Positions 34,036-43,981 of a DNA stretch of 64,000 nt are shown piece by piece. Each line of letters begins with the position of its first letter. The stretch's first letter is position 1. Under the pieces are notes generated by a model. It did no database searches. It saw only the letters and a program-made list of their open reading frames with translations, and was not told where the DNA came from. A program made the translations under genes and the position numbers. Source of the stretch: Planctomycetota bacterium (lineage in GTDB: Bacteria > Planctomycetota > UBA1135 > GCA-002686595); contig JAEUIA010000015.1 in the NCBI GenBank assembly GCA_016795245.1, positions 1-64,000 of the forward strand. Direction: 5' to 3'.

Positions 34036-35595
34036 ATGTTCCATCGCAACGCGACGACCTTTTTCCTCCTCTCCACTGTCCTCGGTTCGACGGTCGCGTC
34101 TGCTCAGGACGTCGTGTTCCTGACCGACTCAGGCAACGACTACGTCGTGCGCTGCGTGGACCAGAACCAGAACGGCAGTTTCAACGACACCGGCGACATC
34201 ACGGTCTACTACGACGGCACGACGGGCCCCGTCACGCTCTCGACCAACCTCGGGATCTGCCTCGGGCCGAACGATTCCGTGCTGGTCTGCGACGCAAGCA
34301 CGGACGTCGTGGTGTCCCTGCGCGATTTGAACAACGACGGCGACGCGCTCGACGCGGGGGAAGCGACGATCTACTTCGACGGCCGCGTGGGCGGTAACGC
34401 GCAGGGCACGATCATGGGCTCCGCGCAGAGTCTCGTGTACGACTTTGCGACCGGCAAGCTGTGGATCGCCACCGCCTCGGTCACGGGTGCGCTCGACGAA
34501 ATTCAGGTCGTGCAGGACTTGAACAACGACGGCGACGCCAACGATCTCATGGAGAGCGGCGCCTTCTGGACCGGTGCCAGCACGGCCTACCTGCCGCAAG
34601 CCGTCGTGCTCGATGCGGCCGGCAACATCTTCTACACCGAGAACGGCACCGCCGTTCCTAAGGGCGTGTACCAGCTCAAGGACCTGAACAACGACGGCGA
34701 CGCCAACGACGCGGGCGAGCACATTCCCTTCTTCCTCATGCCCGTCACTACGCCCGTGCCGTTCATCTGGTCGCTGGAAATCGATGCGCAGGGCTGGTTC
34801 TACGTCGGCGAGGCCACCGGCGACATCGTCTACCGCTTCAAGGATCTGAACAACGACGGGGATGCCAGCGATCCGGGAGAATCCACGGGCTACTTCGCCA
34901 GCATCGCCGCCTCGCTGTGGGACACGGCCGCGGCCTGCGACGCGCTGTACGTCAGCGAGGGCACCACTCCGCAGCGCATCTACCGGCTGATCGACGCCAA
35001 TCAGGACGGCGTGATCGGGGCGGGTGAGTCGATCGAGATGTACATCGAAACCGGACCCAACCCGGTCATGATCGACAATGCCCGCGGCATCGTCGTGCGC
35101 CCCGCACCCTGCGGCACGCCGTCGACGCCGTTCTGTTTCGGCGACGGAACCGGCACGGCCTGTCCGTGCGGCAACGCCGGCGCAGCGGGCAACGGCTGCG
35201 CCAATTCGTCGATTCCTAGCGGAGCGCAACTCGCGGCCAGCGGCGTCGCGGGAGCCTCGCTGGGCACCGACACGCTCGTGCTCACGGCGACGAACGTCCC
35301 CGGTCCGGGGCTCTTCTTCCAGGGCACGACCCAATTCGCTGGCGGCGCCGGCATCACCTTCGGCGACGGACTCCTGTGCGCCGGAGGAACGATCACCCGC
35401 ATGGGTGTCGTGTTCCCGGTCGGAACGACCGCGTCGTACCCCGGCGGTCTGACGCCGAATCCGATTCACATCGCCGGCGCCACGGCCTCAGGCGACGTGC
35501 GTCACTACCAGTGCTGGTACCGCGACGCTGCTGTCTTCTGCTCGGTCGCGACCTACAACCTCACGCAGGGTCTCACCCTGACCTGGGGGCCTTGA
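34036..35595 (+). CDS. Secreted EF-hand-repeat protein with shared Cys-rich C-terminal domain
   Basis: 519 residues. Signal peptide FFLLSTVLGSTVASA. The middle (about 30-360) looks like a beta-propeller and holds five D-L-N-N-D-G-D-type loops (DLNNDGDALDAGE, DLNNDGDANDLME and others) that resemble calcium-binding EF-hand or dockerin loops. The last about 150 residues, from FCFGDGTGTACPCG to LTQGLTLTWGP, form a domain nearly identical in layout to the end of the next protein. That domain is probably a cell-surface or extracellular module; its role is unknown to me. The ATG at 34036 gives the signal peptide directly. Confidence 0.8.
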   Translation: MFHRNATTFFLLSTVLGSTVASAQDVVFLTDSGNDYVVRCVDQNQNGSFNDTGDITVYYDGTTGPVTLSTNLGICLGPNDSVLVCDASTDVVVSLRDLNNDGDALDAGEATIYFDGRVGGNAQGTIMGSAQSLVYDFATGKLWIATASVTGALDEIQVVQDLNNDGDANDLMESGAFWTGASTAYLPQAVVLDAAGNIFYTENGTAVPKGVYQLKDLNNDGDANDAGEHIPFFLMPVTTPVPFIWSLEIDAQGWFYVGEATGDIVYRFKDLNNDGDASDPGESTGYFASIAASLWDTAAACDALYVSEGTTPQRIYRLIDANQDGVIGAGESIEMYIETGPNPVMIDNARGIVVRPAPCGTPSTPFCFGDGTGTACPCGNAGAAGNGCANSSIPSGAQLAASGVAGASLGTDTLVLTATNVPGPGLFFQGTTQFAGGAGITFGDGLLCAGGTITRMGVVFPVGTTASYPGGLTPNPIHIAGATASGDVRHYQCWYRDAAVFCSVATYNLTQGLTLTWGP

Positions 35596-35800
35596 TCTTC
35601 GGTGCTCGAAAGGCCGACGCGTGCGGCCTGGATTCACACTGCATTCCCGCTCCTTCGTCCTCCAAACCTCGCGTTGATCGTGCCTTGACGGGCGCGTGTC
35701 AACGTCACTTCTGAGATCCATTCATCACCGGATTGCGCCGCGCGCGCTCTCCCCATTCTTCGTTTCCAAGTTTCCCCAACCTCGGAGTCTCACCCAACCC

Positions 35801-38335
35801 ATGCGTACCTATCAATCTCTCCTGGCGCTCGCTTGTGCGAGCGTCGTGTCCGCGAGCGCACTCGCTCAAGACAGCGTTTCCAAGGTCAACGGCCTGCCCG
35901 GCGACGCGGTCGACCCGCACGACGCGACCGAGCAGATCAATGACTACGTGGTCGACCTGACTTCGTTCCGCTCGTCGTGGGACAAGGTCTTTGCGGTCGC
36001 CCCGATCTCCAAGGCCAATCAGCAGCGCAACAACGCGCCGCTCTTCTTCACGGGCCAGATCAACGCGCAGGCTTTGTCGCGCGGCGTCGCGTCGGGTGTG
36101 CCGTTCCTGCGCGGCCAGTACGCGCTGTGGAACATGCCCGGATTCGGCGTCCACAACGATCCGGCGCGCAACGATCCCGGGGCCGCAGTCTCCACGGTCG
36201 GCCAGAGCGGCTACCAGTTCGGGTTCGGCTATCAGGATTTCGCCGACGGCGATCCGACGGGCACCAACCTGCGCTACATCACCGGCGGCATCGTCAACAT
36301 GAAGCCCACCGAGCCGTCACGCTTGTTCGTGTCGCGCGTCGTCGCCGCCACCAACGGCACCAGCGACGGTTGCAGTCTGGCCGCGTTCGGAATGGGCGCG
36401 GTGGACGAGAGCGGAAACGTCCACTTCCGCGCCGATCAATTCGGAACCACGGTCGCCGGCTGCCCGACCTTCACGCCCTTCACGGGCAACAACCTGTTCC
36501 GGGTCGACATGGCTGCGCGCACGGCGGTCGTCAACGCGCTCTCCTCGGGTTTCCCGGTCGGAGGTGACGGTCCGGCGACGACGTGGCTCCTGCAGAATTC
36601 GACGGTCACGCACAACGTTCCGAACTGCGTTCCGGCACTGCTCGCCGGGCGTTCCATCCTGATCGGCACGAACTTCAATCGCGAATACATCTACGAGAGC
36701 GCGCCGGGCGTCTACACGAACGCCGCGCCGAATGCGCACCTCGCCGGGCTCGCCGATCACCGCGGTGCGGCCGGTTACTCCAAGCGCTACCACCCGAACC
36801 TGTTCCCGGGCGGCGTCAACGGAACGGCGGCCATCCTCAGCCAGACCGTGGCGGGCAGCGGCGCGCTGCGCGACAGCCTCGCCATCTGGGGCATTGCTGC
36901 GAACGGCAACCTGGTGTCGCCGATCGCGCGCACGCTGCCGGCACCGGCGCCGGGCCTGGATCCGGATCAGCCGACGTGGACTCCGACGACTTCCCAGGAA
37001 TTCGATCACTACCACAGCCAGACGGCCTTCCAAGGCGGTTCGGCGCAAGTCTCCGTGGGCAGCGACCAGGCCGGCAATCTGCTGGCGGCAGGCGTCGTGT
37101 ACTACGGCTTCACTCCGCCCGTCGTGACGCCGTTCACGAACCCGCGTAACTACATCGCCGTCGCACGCATCGATCCTTTGACGGGCACGACGACGTGGCG
37201 CGCGGCGGCGTGGACGGACACGACCGGCGGCAAGAACATCTATCAGAACGGCACCACCGTGATCGGCAACCTGCGTCCGTTCGCTTCGGGCTTCGGTCCG
37301 ACGATGTCGGCGCCGATGATCGATTCGGTCGGCAACGTGTGGTTCGTGGGTTCGTACGAGCTCACGGCGACCCCCGGTGCCGTGAACGTCGGCGTATTCC
37401 GCGCGGTTCTCGATCCGGCAGCGTTCTCCTACAGGCTCGAACTGGTCCTCGCTCAGGGCCAGGTGTTCGCCGGTCGCAATTCGGGCCGCAACTACCGCGT
37501 CGACTTCCTGACGTTGAATGACTCGGACTCGATTTCGTCCGGCGCTGCGTACTCCGGCAATATCTCCGAGGTGGCACACCTCGATCAGACGACTGTAGGC
37601 CTCGCGACGAACGATTCGCGCACTCTGGGCGGCATCGTGATCTCCGCTGCCATCACCTACGACAACAACAACGATGGGATGTTCGTGCGCTCGACCGGTA
37701 CGGGCGGCGTGCCCGGCAGCCCGGACGAGGACTACAACGTGATGCTCTACATCGCGGCTGCGAAGGACTGCAATTCGAACGGGATCCCCGACGATCGTGA
37801 GATCGCCGACGGAACCGCGACCGACTCGAACAACAACGGCATTCCCGACTCCTGCGAAGGCGTCGTCGGCATTCCGTTCTGCACCGGCAGCGCCGTGGGC
37901 ACCAGCTGCACGAACTGCGGGAACAACGGTGCGCCGGGTCACGGTTGCGCGAACTCGGGCTTCCCTTCGGGCGGCTTGCTGTCGGCCACGGGCAATCCGG
38001 GCGCTTCGGCGGGCACGGACACGCTCGTCCTGACCGCGTCGAACATCACCGGTCCGGGTCTCTTCTTCCAATCGAACGGCACCGGTCTGGTTCAGTTCGG
38101 TGACGGTCAGCTCTGCGCCGCGGTCGGCATCACCCGCATGGGTGTCGTCTTCCCCGTCGCGGGTGCAGCCAGCTACCCGGGCGGCCTCACGCCGAACCCG
38201 ATCCACATCGCGGGCGCGCCGATCAATCCCGGCGACACCAAGCACTACCAGTGCTGGTACCGCGACGCGGTCGCGTTCTGCACCACGGCGACGTTCAACC
38301 TGACGCAAGGGTTGTCCATCACCTGGGGGCCTTGA
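35801..38335 (+). CDS. Large secreted protein with thrombospondin-3-like linker and shared C-terminal domain
   Basis: 844 residues from ATG 35801, which heads a signal peptide (LLALACASVVSASALA). The main part (about 25-650) is beta-rich and Asn/Gly/Thr-rich, with no family recognised. Near 655-690 are calcium-binding-type repeats DCNSNGIPDDREI and DSNNNGIPDSCEG, similar to thrombospondin type-3 motifs common in planctomycete surface proteins. The final about 150 residues repeat the C-terminal domain of the preceding gene: CTNCGNNGAPGHGCANS, TDTLVLTASN, GPGLFFQ, RMGVVFPV, GGLTPNPIHIAG, HYQCWYRD and LTQGLSITWGP. A 205-bp gap with no clear promoter separates the two genes; a hairpin follows. 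Confidence 0.8.
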   Translation: MRTYQSLLALACASVVSASALAQDSVSKVNGLPGDAVDPHDATEQINDYVVDLTSFRSSWDKVFAVAPISKANQQRNNAPLFFTGQINAQALSRGVASGVPFLRGQYALWNMPGFGVHNDPARNDPGAAVSTVGQSGYQFGFGYQDFADGDPTGTNLRYITGGIVNMKPTEPSRLFVSRVVAATNGTSDGCSLAAFGMGAVDESGNVHFRADQFGTTVAGCPTFTPFTGNNLFRVDMAARTAVVNALSSGFPVGGDGPATTWLLQNSTVTHNVPNCVPALLAGRSILIGTNFNREYIYESAPGVYTNAAPNAHLAGLADHRGAAGYSKRYHPNLFPGGVNGTAAILSQTVAGSGALRDSLAIWGIAANGNLVSPIARTLPAPAPGLDPDQPTWTPTTSQEFDHYHSQTAFQGGSAQVSVGSDQAGNLLAAGVVYYGFTPPVVTPFTNPRNYIAVARIDPLTGTTTWRAAAWTDTTGGKNIYQNGTTVIGNLRPFASGFGPTMSAPMIDSVGNVWFVGSYELTATPGAVNVGVFRAVLDPAAFSYRLELVLAQGQVFAGRNSGRNYRVDFLTLNDSDSISSGAAYSGNISEVAHLDQTTVGLATNDSRTLGGIVISAAITYDNNNDGMFVRSTGTGGVPGSPDEDYNVMLYIAAAKDCNSNGIPDDREIADGTATDSNNNGIPDSCEGVVGIPFCTGSAVGTSCTNCGNNGAPGHGCANSGFPSGGLLSATGNPGASAGTDTLVLTASNITGPGLFFQSNGTGLVQFGDGQLCAAVGITRMGVVFPVAGAASYPGGLTPNPIHIAGAPINPGDTKHYQCWYRDAVAFCTTATFNLTQGLSITWGP

Positions 38336-38357
38336 TTCGAGACGGCAGGGGCTGAAC

Positions 38358-38381
38358 GGAAGCCGGCGTGAGTCGGCTTCC
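38358..38381 (+). terminator. Hairpin after the large secreted protein gene
   Basis: Perfect 8-bp stem GGAAGCCG (38358-38365) with CGGCTTCC (38374-38381) and an 8-base loop, 22 bases after the stop. It lacks a T-run, so termination would have to be weak or Rho-assisted. Confidence 0.45.
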
Positions 38382-38487
38382 ATCCGCACCGCTTTGGACA
38401 CGAATCGGCCGCGTGGGCACCCGCCTGCGCGGCCTTCGCTATCTCGTGCTCGCGCCTGCGCACGGAAGTGAGCGATACTGCTGGGGC

Positions 38488-41400
38488 ATGCTCGACACGA
38501 TTCAACGCATGGCGCGCCGCGTACTCGGGAGCACGCTCGTCGTCGGCGTCGTGCTGTCCGTCTGCACGAGCGCTCGCCCTCTGGATCGCCTGACGGATCA
38601 TCGCCGAGTGACGACGTGGACGACGGCCGACGGGCTGCCGCAGAACACGATCAATGACATGGTCCAGACTGCGGACGGGGCCTTGTGGATCGCGACATTC
38701 GGCGGCTTGCTGCGGTTCGACGGACTGCAGTTCCGCGTGTTCGATCGGCATTCGCTGCCCGGGCTGCCTTCGATTCGCGTCACGGCGCTCGCCACCGACA
38801 AGAGCGGCGGACTGTGGGTCGCGGTGCAATCCGGCGAGATCGTCTACATGCGCGACGGGCGCGTCACCCAGACGATCAAGGTGCCGGCGGAGTTGAGCGA
38901 GCCCCTCGTGGTCAAGCTCGCACCGGACAGTTCGATGTACGTGCGCGGAAGTTCGGGCGCTCTCGCGCAGTGGTCGGCCGGCACGTGGGACGCGATGATC
39001 CCGATGGACTTCGGCAGCGGCAGCTACGAGAACCTGATCATCGGGCAGGGCGGAGAGGTGTGGGCCGGGATGCTGCGCGAGGTGCGCCGCTTCGACGCGC
39101 GAGCCGGGCTCCTGGATTCGTTCCCCGTCGACGGACGCGTTCCGGCGATCGCGTCGAGTGCGGACGGTGTGTGGTTGGGGCTCGAACGCGGGAGTCTGGC
39201 GCGTCTCTTCGGCGGAGTGCTCGAGCGGCTCGAGTTCGACGGCGAGAGCCCCGAAGTCGTGACGGCGATCCTGCCCGACGGCGCCGGCAGCCTGTGGCTC
39301 GGGACCAACCGCGGTCCGCGTCTCGCCCATCCGCTCGCAGACGGCCGCTATCGCCTGGAGGCACCGCCGAGCGGTGTGCCGACGGTGTTCGTCGTGCGCG
39401 CATTTCTGCTCGATCGCGAAGGCAATCTGTGGGTCGGTTCGGAGGCGCACGGTCTCCTGCGCATCACGCGCCGCTACGTCGATCGGTTCGCCTTGCCGGA
39501 CGAGTCTCCCGCGACCGCGCTCGCGCCGGACGGCGATGGGGGAGCTTGGATCGGATTCGGTTGTTCAGGACTGGCGCATCTCGCGCGCGACGAGCAGACG
39601 CTGCAACGCGTGAGCATGCCTGCCGTCGCGGACCGCAAGGCGTGCATCGACTCGTTGATGATCGACCACGAGCGCGGGTTGTGGATCGGTGGACAGGGAC
39701 ACGTACTGCTGCGGACCGGTGCGCACCATGCGCCCATCCACGTTCCGCTTCGCAACAACGACAAGACCGGGCCGATCGTACGCACGCGGGACGGTCACAC
39801 GTGGGTCGCGTTGGAAAGCGGCGTGCTGTTGCATTTCGATGAAGAACTCCGCGCCCTCGAATCCACGAACGTGCCGGGACTCGTGTGTCTCGTTCCTGGA
39901 GAGGACGGCAGCCTCTGGCTGGGAGGCACGGGTTTCGTCGAGCGGCGCTTCCAAGATCGTGTCGAGCGCTACGACTCCGCCGTCGGCATGCCGCAGTCCG
40001 ATGTGCGCGACATCCTGCTTGAACCTGACGGCAGTGCGTGGATCGCGACCTACGGCGATGGTCTCGTGCGACTCGCCGAGGGGCGGGTGACGGTGCTGTC
40101 GCTCGCGCATGGCCTGCCCGACAGCGCGATCTCGCGCATCCTCGACGACCGATTGGGTCGGCTGTGGCTGCTTTCGAATCGCGGATTGATCCCCGTCGCG
40201 CGTTCCGAGCTCTCGGCTTTGGCCGATGGGCGCGTGGCCCGCATCGATCCCGTGCTGCTCGGGCCGGAGAGCGGCGTGTCCGAAGCCAACTTCGGCGGAC
40301 CGGCGGGCTTTCGTGCCGACGACGGACGACTGTGGTTCGGCACGATCGCCGGCGTCGTGCGTCTCGATCCGGCCGAGTTTCCGTTCAATCGCACGCCGCC
40401 GACCGTGCGCATCGAGGGGCTCGTCACCGAAGACACCACCCTCGACTTGTGGGGTACGGTCGAAGTTCCGCCGGCGACGCGGCGCATCGTCTTCGCTTTC
40501 ACCGCCTCGGCGCTCGCGGCACCGGAGAAAGTGCGCTTCAAATTCATGCTCGCGGGCTACGACGACCAGTGGGTCGATGGCGGCGATCAACGACAGGTCT
40601 CCTACACCGGGCTCGCGCCGGGCGACTACACGTTTCGCGTGTTGGCGCGGAACGAGGACGGAGTCTGGAGCCAGGAAGCAGCGCGGCTCCCCGTGCGCGT
40701 GCTGCCGGCCTGGTGGCAGACACTGCCCGTGCGCATCGCGGCCGTGCTGGTGATCGTCGGACTGCTCCTCGGAGTGCACATGCTGCGCTTGCAAGCGGCC
40801 GAACGCCGCGGGCGTGCCTTGCTCGAAGCGACGGAGGGGCGAGCACGTGCCGAATTGCGTGCATCGCACCTGCGCGACGACCTAGCACACGTGTCGCGCG
40901 TCGCGACCGCGGGCGAACTCGCGACATCGCTCGCGCACGAAGTCAATCAGCCGCTGGGGGCGATCGTCGCCAACGCCGAGGCCGGCCTGCGCGCGCTCGA
41001 ACGCGGTCAAGCCGATGTCAAGGACATGGAAGAGATCCTGCGTGCGATCGCGCGCCAGGGTGAGCGGACGTCAGAAGTGATCCAGCGTCTGCGCCAATTC
41101 ATGCGCAAGCACGCCGGCGAACGCCAGGACTTGAACCTCAACACCACGGCGAAGGAAGTCTTGCCGCTGTTGCGCCGTGAACTGGAAGAGCACGCCGTCG
41201 AAGTCACGCTGGACCTGGATGAGGACTTGCCCGGTGTCGTCGCGGACCGTATTCAGATGCAGCAGGTGCTCGTCAATCTCGTGAAGAACGCTTGCGAGGC
41301 CATGTCGGCGACGGCCGGGCCCCGTCGCGTCGAATTGCGCACGCAGAAGCGCAACGGGCGCGTGATCCTGGAGGTGCGCGACTCCGGCCCCGGGCTGGCA

Positions 41401-41592
41401 CCAGACGTGGTCGGGCGCGTTTTTCAGCCCTTCGTGACCACGAAATCCACCGGAATGGGTTTGGGGCTGTCGATCTGCCGCTCGATCGTCGAAGCTCACG
41501 GCGGGCGACTCGATGTCAGCAGCGCGAGCGGCAGCGGGAGTACATTCTCGGTCGAACTTCCTCTGAAGAACCCGAAGGGAGCAGCGACGTGA
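38488..41592 (+). CDS. Two-component propeller sensor histidine kinase
   Basis: 1034 residues from ATG 38488. A membrane segment near the N-terminus (STLVVGVVLSV) is followed by about 600 residues of propeller repeats (TADGLPQNTINDM, DGALWIATFGGLLRFDG, GLPDSAISRIL). Next is a Y_Y_Y domain (FKFMLAGYDDQWVDGG, GLAPGDYTFRVLARN), a second membrane helix (about 750-772), and a kinase core of the FixL/HisKA type: His817 in SLAHEVNQPLGA, N-box NLVKNACEAM, DSGPGL and GMGLGLSICRSIVEAHGG. Sensors of this kind detect extracellular ligands, often glycans in Bacteroidetes. The stop overlaps the regulator gene start (GTGA). A longer in-frame start at 38368 has no similarity. Confidence 0.9.
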   Translation: MLDTIQRMARRVLGSTLVVGVVLSVCTSARPLDRLTDHRRVTTWTTADGLPQNTINDMVQTADGALWIATFGGLLRFDGLQFRVFDRHSLPGLPSIRVTALATDKSGGLWVAVQSGEIVYMRDGRVTQTIKVPAELSEPLVVKLAPDSSMYVRGSSGALAQWSAGTWDAMIPMDFGSGSYENLIIGQGGEVWAGMLREVRRFDARAGLLDSFPVDGRVPAIASSADGVWLGLERGSLARLFGGVLERLEFDGESPEVVTAILPDGAGSLWLGTNRGPRLAHPLADGRYRLEAPPSGVPTVFVVRAFLLDREGNLWVGSEAHGLLRITRRYVDRFALPDESPATALAPDGDGGAWIGFGCSGLAHLARDEQTLQRVSMPAVADRKACIDSLMIDHERGLWIGGQGHVLLRTGAHHAPIHVPLRNNDKTGPIVRTRDGHTWVALESGVLLHFDEELRALESTNVPGLVCLVPGEDGSLWLGGTGFVERRFQDRVERYDSAVGMPQSDVRDILLEPDGSAWIATYGDGLVRLAEGRVTVLSLAHGLPDSAISRILDDRLGRLWLLSNRGLIPVARSELSALADGRVARIDPVLLGPESGVSEANFGGPAGFRADDGRLWFGTIAGVVRLDPAEFPFNRTPPTVRIEGLVTEDTTLDLWGTVEVPPATRRIVFAFTASALAAPEKVRFKFMLAGYDDQWVDGGDQRQVSYTGLAPGDYTFRVLARNEDGVWSQEAARLPVRVLPAWWQTLPVRIAAVLVIVGLLLGVHMLRLQAAERRGRALLEATEGRARAELRASHLRDDLAHVSRVATAGELATSLAHEVNQPLGAIVANAEAGLRALERGQADVKDMEEILRAIARQGERTSEVIQRLRQFMRKHAGERQDLNLNTTAKEVLPLLRRELEEHAVEVTLDLDEDLPGVVADRIQMQQVLVNLVKNACEAMSATAGPRRVELRTQKRNGRVILEVRDSGPGLAPDVVGRVFQPFVTTKSTGMGLGLSICRSIVEAHGGRLDVSSASGSGSTFSVELPLKNPKGAAT

Positions 41593-42212
41593 AAAGCGAC
41601 GGCACCATCTTCCTGGTCGACGACGACGACGATCTACGGCAAGCGACGGCGCGATTGTTGCGCGCCAACGGCTACCGCGTGAAGGAGTTCGCCGACGCTG
41701 CGAAATTTCTCGAAGCGTACGACGCGCAGGCGGCCGGTTGCATCCTGCTCGACTTGCGCATGCCGGGCATGAGCGGTCTGGAGATGCAAGAGCAGCTCGC
41801 GCAGCGGGGAGCACCGCCGCCGATCGTGTTCCTCACCGGGCACGCCGACGTCCCGACGAGCGTCTACGCGATGAAACACGGCGCGATCGATTTCCTGCAG
41901 AAGCCGGTGCGCGAGACCGAACTGATCGCAGCGCTGGATCGCGCGTTGTCGATCGATACGAGCACTCGCGGAGATCGGCACGAGTTGGCTGCGCTCGAAG
42001 CGCGCTACGCGACGCTGACGCCGCGCGAGCGCGAAGTGTTCCTGGAGCTCGTGTCGGGCCAGCGCAACAAACAGGCGGCGTTCGCCCTGGGTATCACCGA
42101 ACGTACGGTGAAATTCCATCGCGCCAAGGTGCTCGAAAAGATGAAGGCGGAGTCACCCGTCGAATTGGGGCGCATGGCGGAGCTGTTGCACATCCGCCCG
42201 GCGCAGGGCTGA
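41589..42212 (+). CDS. FixJ-family response regulator
   Basis: 207 residues. Receiver domain with FLVDDDDD acidic pocket, phospho-acceptor Asp55 in ILLDLRMPG, FLTGHADVP and the conserved Lys in FLQKPV. A C-terminal LuxR-type helix-turn-helix follows: LTPREREVFLELVSGQRNKQAA and ITERTVKFHRAKVLEKM. The GTG start overlaps the sensor kinase stop by 4 bp, so the two form a pair. It is likely a transcription activator; no target site was identified. It converges with the amidohydrolase gene across 14 bp. Confidence 0.95.
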   Translation: MKSDGTIFLVDDDDDLRQATARLLRANGYRVKEFADAAKFLEAYDAQAAGCILLDLRMPGMSGLEMQEQLAQRGAPPPIVFLTGHADVPTSVYAMKHGAIDFLQKPVRETELIAALDRALSIDTSTRGDRHELAALEARYATLTPREREVFLELVSGQRNKQAAFALGITERTVKFHRAKVLEKMKAESPVELGRMAELLHIRPAQG

Positions 42213-42226
42213 GGCCGGATGCAGGC

Positions 42227-43138
42227 TCAGGCGAGGCGCAGCAAGCGGCGCGCATTGCCGCCGAAGATCGCTTCTTCCGCCGCGACGCTCGTGCCCAGCG
42301 CACGCAGCGCCGCGTGCTGCTCCTCGAAGCGGTCCTTGCGCCAACCGGCTGGAAACACGTTCGAATCCGTTCCGAACAGGATGCGCTCGTGCCCCAGGGT
42401 CTCGAGCGCGCGCGCGAACACTTCGGTCAAGGTCGGTTTGGGCGTCTGCGTCGCCATCCACGAGTTCGACGAGCTGGTGTCGACGAACACGTTCGGTGCC
42501 GACGCGCCCGCCATCAGAGTTTCGCGCAAGAACCCCGCGCCGAAGTGCGGAATGACGAACGCCGTTCGCGGATGGGCATTGGCGGCCGGAATGAGCTCGA
42601 GCGGATCGGCAAACGTCAGATCCTGGAGCCGCGGAAGCTGTAGCAGATCGCGCAGCTTCACGATCAACACGCCGCAGTGCGCGAAGCACACCGCCCGGTG
42701 ATCGTCGAGCGCAGCGAGCAGCGGCCTGGCTTCGCTGCCGCTCAGGCGGTAGTGGTGGAGTGCGGGAAACAGCAATACGCCACGGATCGATCCGGCCTCT
42801 AGCAAGCCGCGAATCCTGGCCGCAGCGCCTTCGACGCGCGGGTTGACGACGGCGAAGGCCGACAAGCGCCCCGGCGAGTGGCGCGCGGCCTCGCACACGG
42901 CGGGGACTTCTTCGGGCACGCTGGCGAACGTGCACATGTGCTCGACTTGATGCCGGTCGAGTTCAGCGACCCAACGCGCAGCATGTTCGACGGCGCCCTC
43001 CGCCGGCAGTTGAATGCCGGTGCGACGGGAGAGTTCCGCGAGCTTGGAGCGCACGTCGCCCGTGAGCGGCGATTGGGCGGCCAGGGTCTCGAAAAACACG
43101 CGACCGAAGAAATGCGCGTGGAAATCGATGACCTTCAT
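42227..43138 (-). CDS. Amidohydrolase-related TIM-barrel protein (ACMSD-like)
   Basis: 303 residues. Metal-binding signature FHAHFF at the N-terminus (HxH), then HFGAGF for a further ligand and FGTDSNVF near the C-terminus, the pattern of amidohydrolase-2/ACMSD-like decarboxylases and hydrolases. The substrate cannot be deduced. It is followed by the FkbM methyltransferase gene on the same strand 6 bp upstream, so the two may be co-transcribed. No catabolic operon is nearby. Confidence 0.85.
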   Translation of the reverse strand: MKVIDFHAHFFGRVFFETLAAQSPLTGDVRSKLAELSRRTGIQLPAEGAVEHAARWVAELDRHQVEHMCTFASVPEEVPAVCEAARHSPGRLSAFAVVNPRVEGAAARIRGLLEAGSIRGVLLFPALHHYRLSGSEARPLLAALDDHRAVCFAHCGVLIVKLRDLLQLPRLQDLTFADPLELIPAANAHPRTAFVIPHFGAGFLRETLMAGASAPNVFVDTSSSNSWMATQTPKPTLTEVFARALETLGHERILFGTDSNVFPAGWRKDRFEEQHAALRALGTSVAAEEAIFGGNARRLLRLA

Positions 43139-43144
43139 GGAATC

Positions 43145-43981
43145 TCAGCCCTCGCGCAGAGAGCGGGCCAAGGCGCGCAGACGCCCCACGGGTCCGCCGA
43201 CGTGGAACGGAACCCCGCGCGTCGCGTACAAGTCGAGCCCGCCCTTGACCGGGTCGCGCGTGCTCATCTGGCGTTGAATGCGCTCCGGCTTCATCGGATA
43301 GGGCGCGGCCGTGGCCTTGCCCAGCGTGAATCCGCGGTCAACGAGGAATTGCAAGAGCTGGATGCCCGTGGCGTCGCGCAGTGCATACGGCCAGTATTCG
43401 ATCAGGAGCGCTGTCGCCGGGCTCATCTCGAGAATGCGCGTCATTCCGCAGAGAGCGTGCCACTCCGATCCCTGCGTGTCGATCTTGATCACGCGAAACG
43501 GTCCGCGCACGACATCGTCCACGCGCTCGACGACGATCTGCAACATGTCGCCTGAGCCCATGTCGGGCTGGCGCACGCCGCTGGGTCCGAGGATGCGATT
43601 GTCACCGAAGTTGCGCGACGAGAGCGCGATGAAGCCCACGCCTACCGCGGATCCGGCCGCACAGCGGTGCAAGGTCGCCTTGCCGCGCCCGATCTTCATG
43701 GCGCGCTCCAGATTCTTTTCGCACACGTCCGCGATGGCGGGCACAGGTTCGAAACAGTGCACGTCCGCGCCGGCCATGACGGCCTGTACGCCGAACCAGC
43801 CGACGTTCGCGCCGAGGTCCAGCACGCGGTCGCCCGGGTTCAGATGCGCGCGAAAGAGACGCGTCTCGTGCTCTTCCCACATCCCGCGCGCGATGGCGGG
43901 GCCGATGACGGCATCTTCGGCCAACACATCGAAGTCCACGCCCAGACTCGGCACGTGCAGGGTCTTCGTCTTCAAGGCCAT
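43145..43981 (-). CDS. FkbM family methyltransferase
   Basis: 278 residues. SAM-binding motif VLDLGANVGWFG (about 54-65), then DVHCFEPVPA and the FkbM-typical FRVIKIDTQGSEWHAL. FkbM enzymes methylate hydroxyls of sugars or polyketides; the acceptor is unknown here. The ATG at 43981 (MALKTKTLHVPSLG) fits; an in-frame ATG at 43999 adds six residues. It is the first gene of a two-gene minus-strand unit with the amidohydrolase. Confidence 0.88.
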   Translation of the reverse strand: MALKTKTLHVPSLGVDFDVLAEDAVIGPAIARGMWEEHETRLFRAHLNPGDRVLDLGANVGWFGVQAVMAGADVHCFEPVPAIADVCEKNLERAMKIGRGKATLHRCAAGSAVGVGFIALSSRNFGDNRILGPSGVRQPDMGSGDMLQIVVERVDDVVRGPFRVIKIDTQGSEWHALCGMTRILEMSPATALLIEYWPYALRDATGIQLLQFLVDRGFTLGKATAAPYPMKPERIQRQMSTRDPVKGGLDLYATRGVPFHVGGPVGRLRALARSLREG

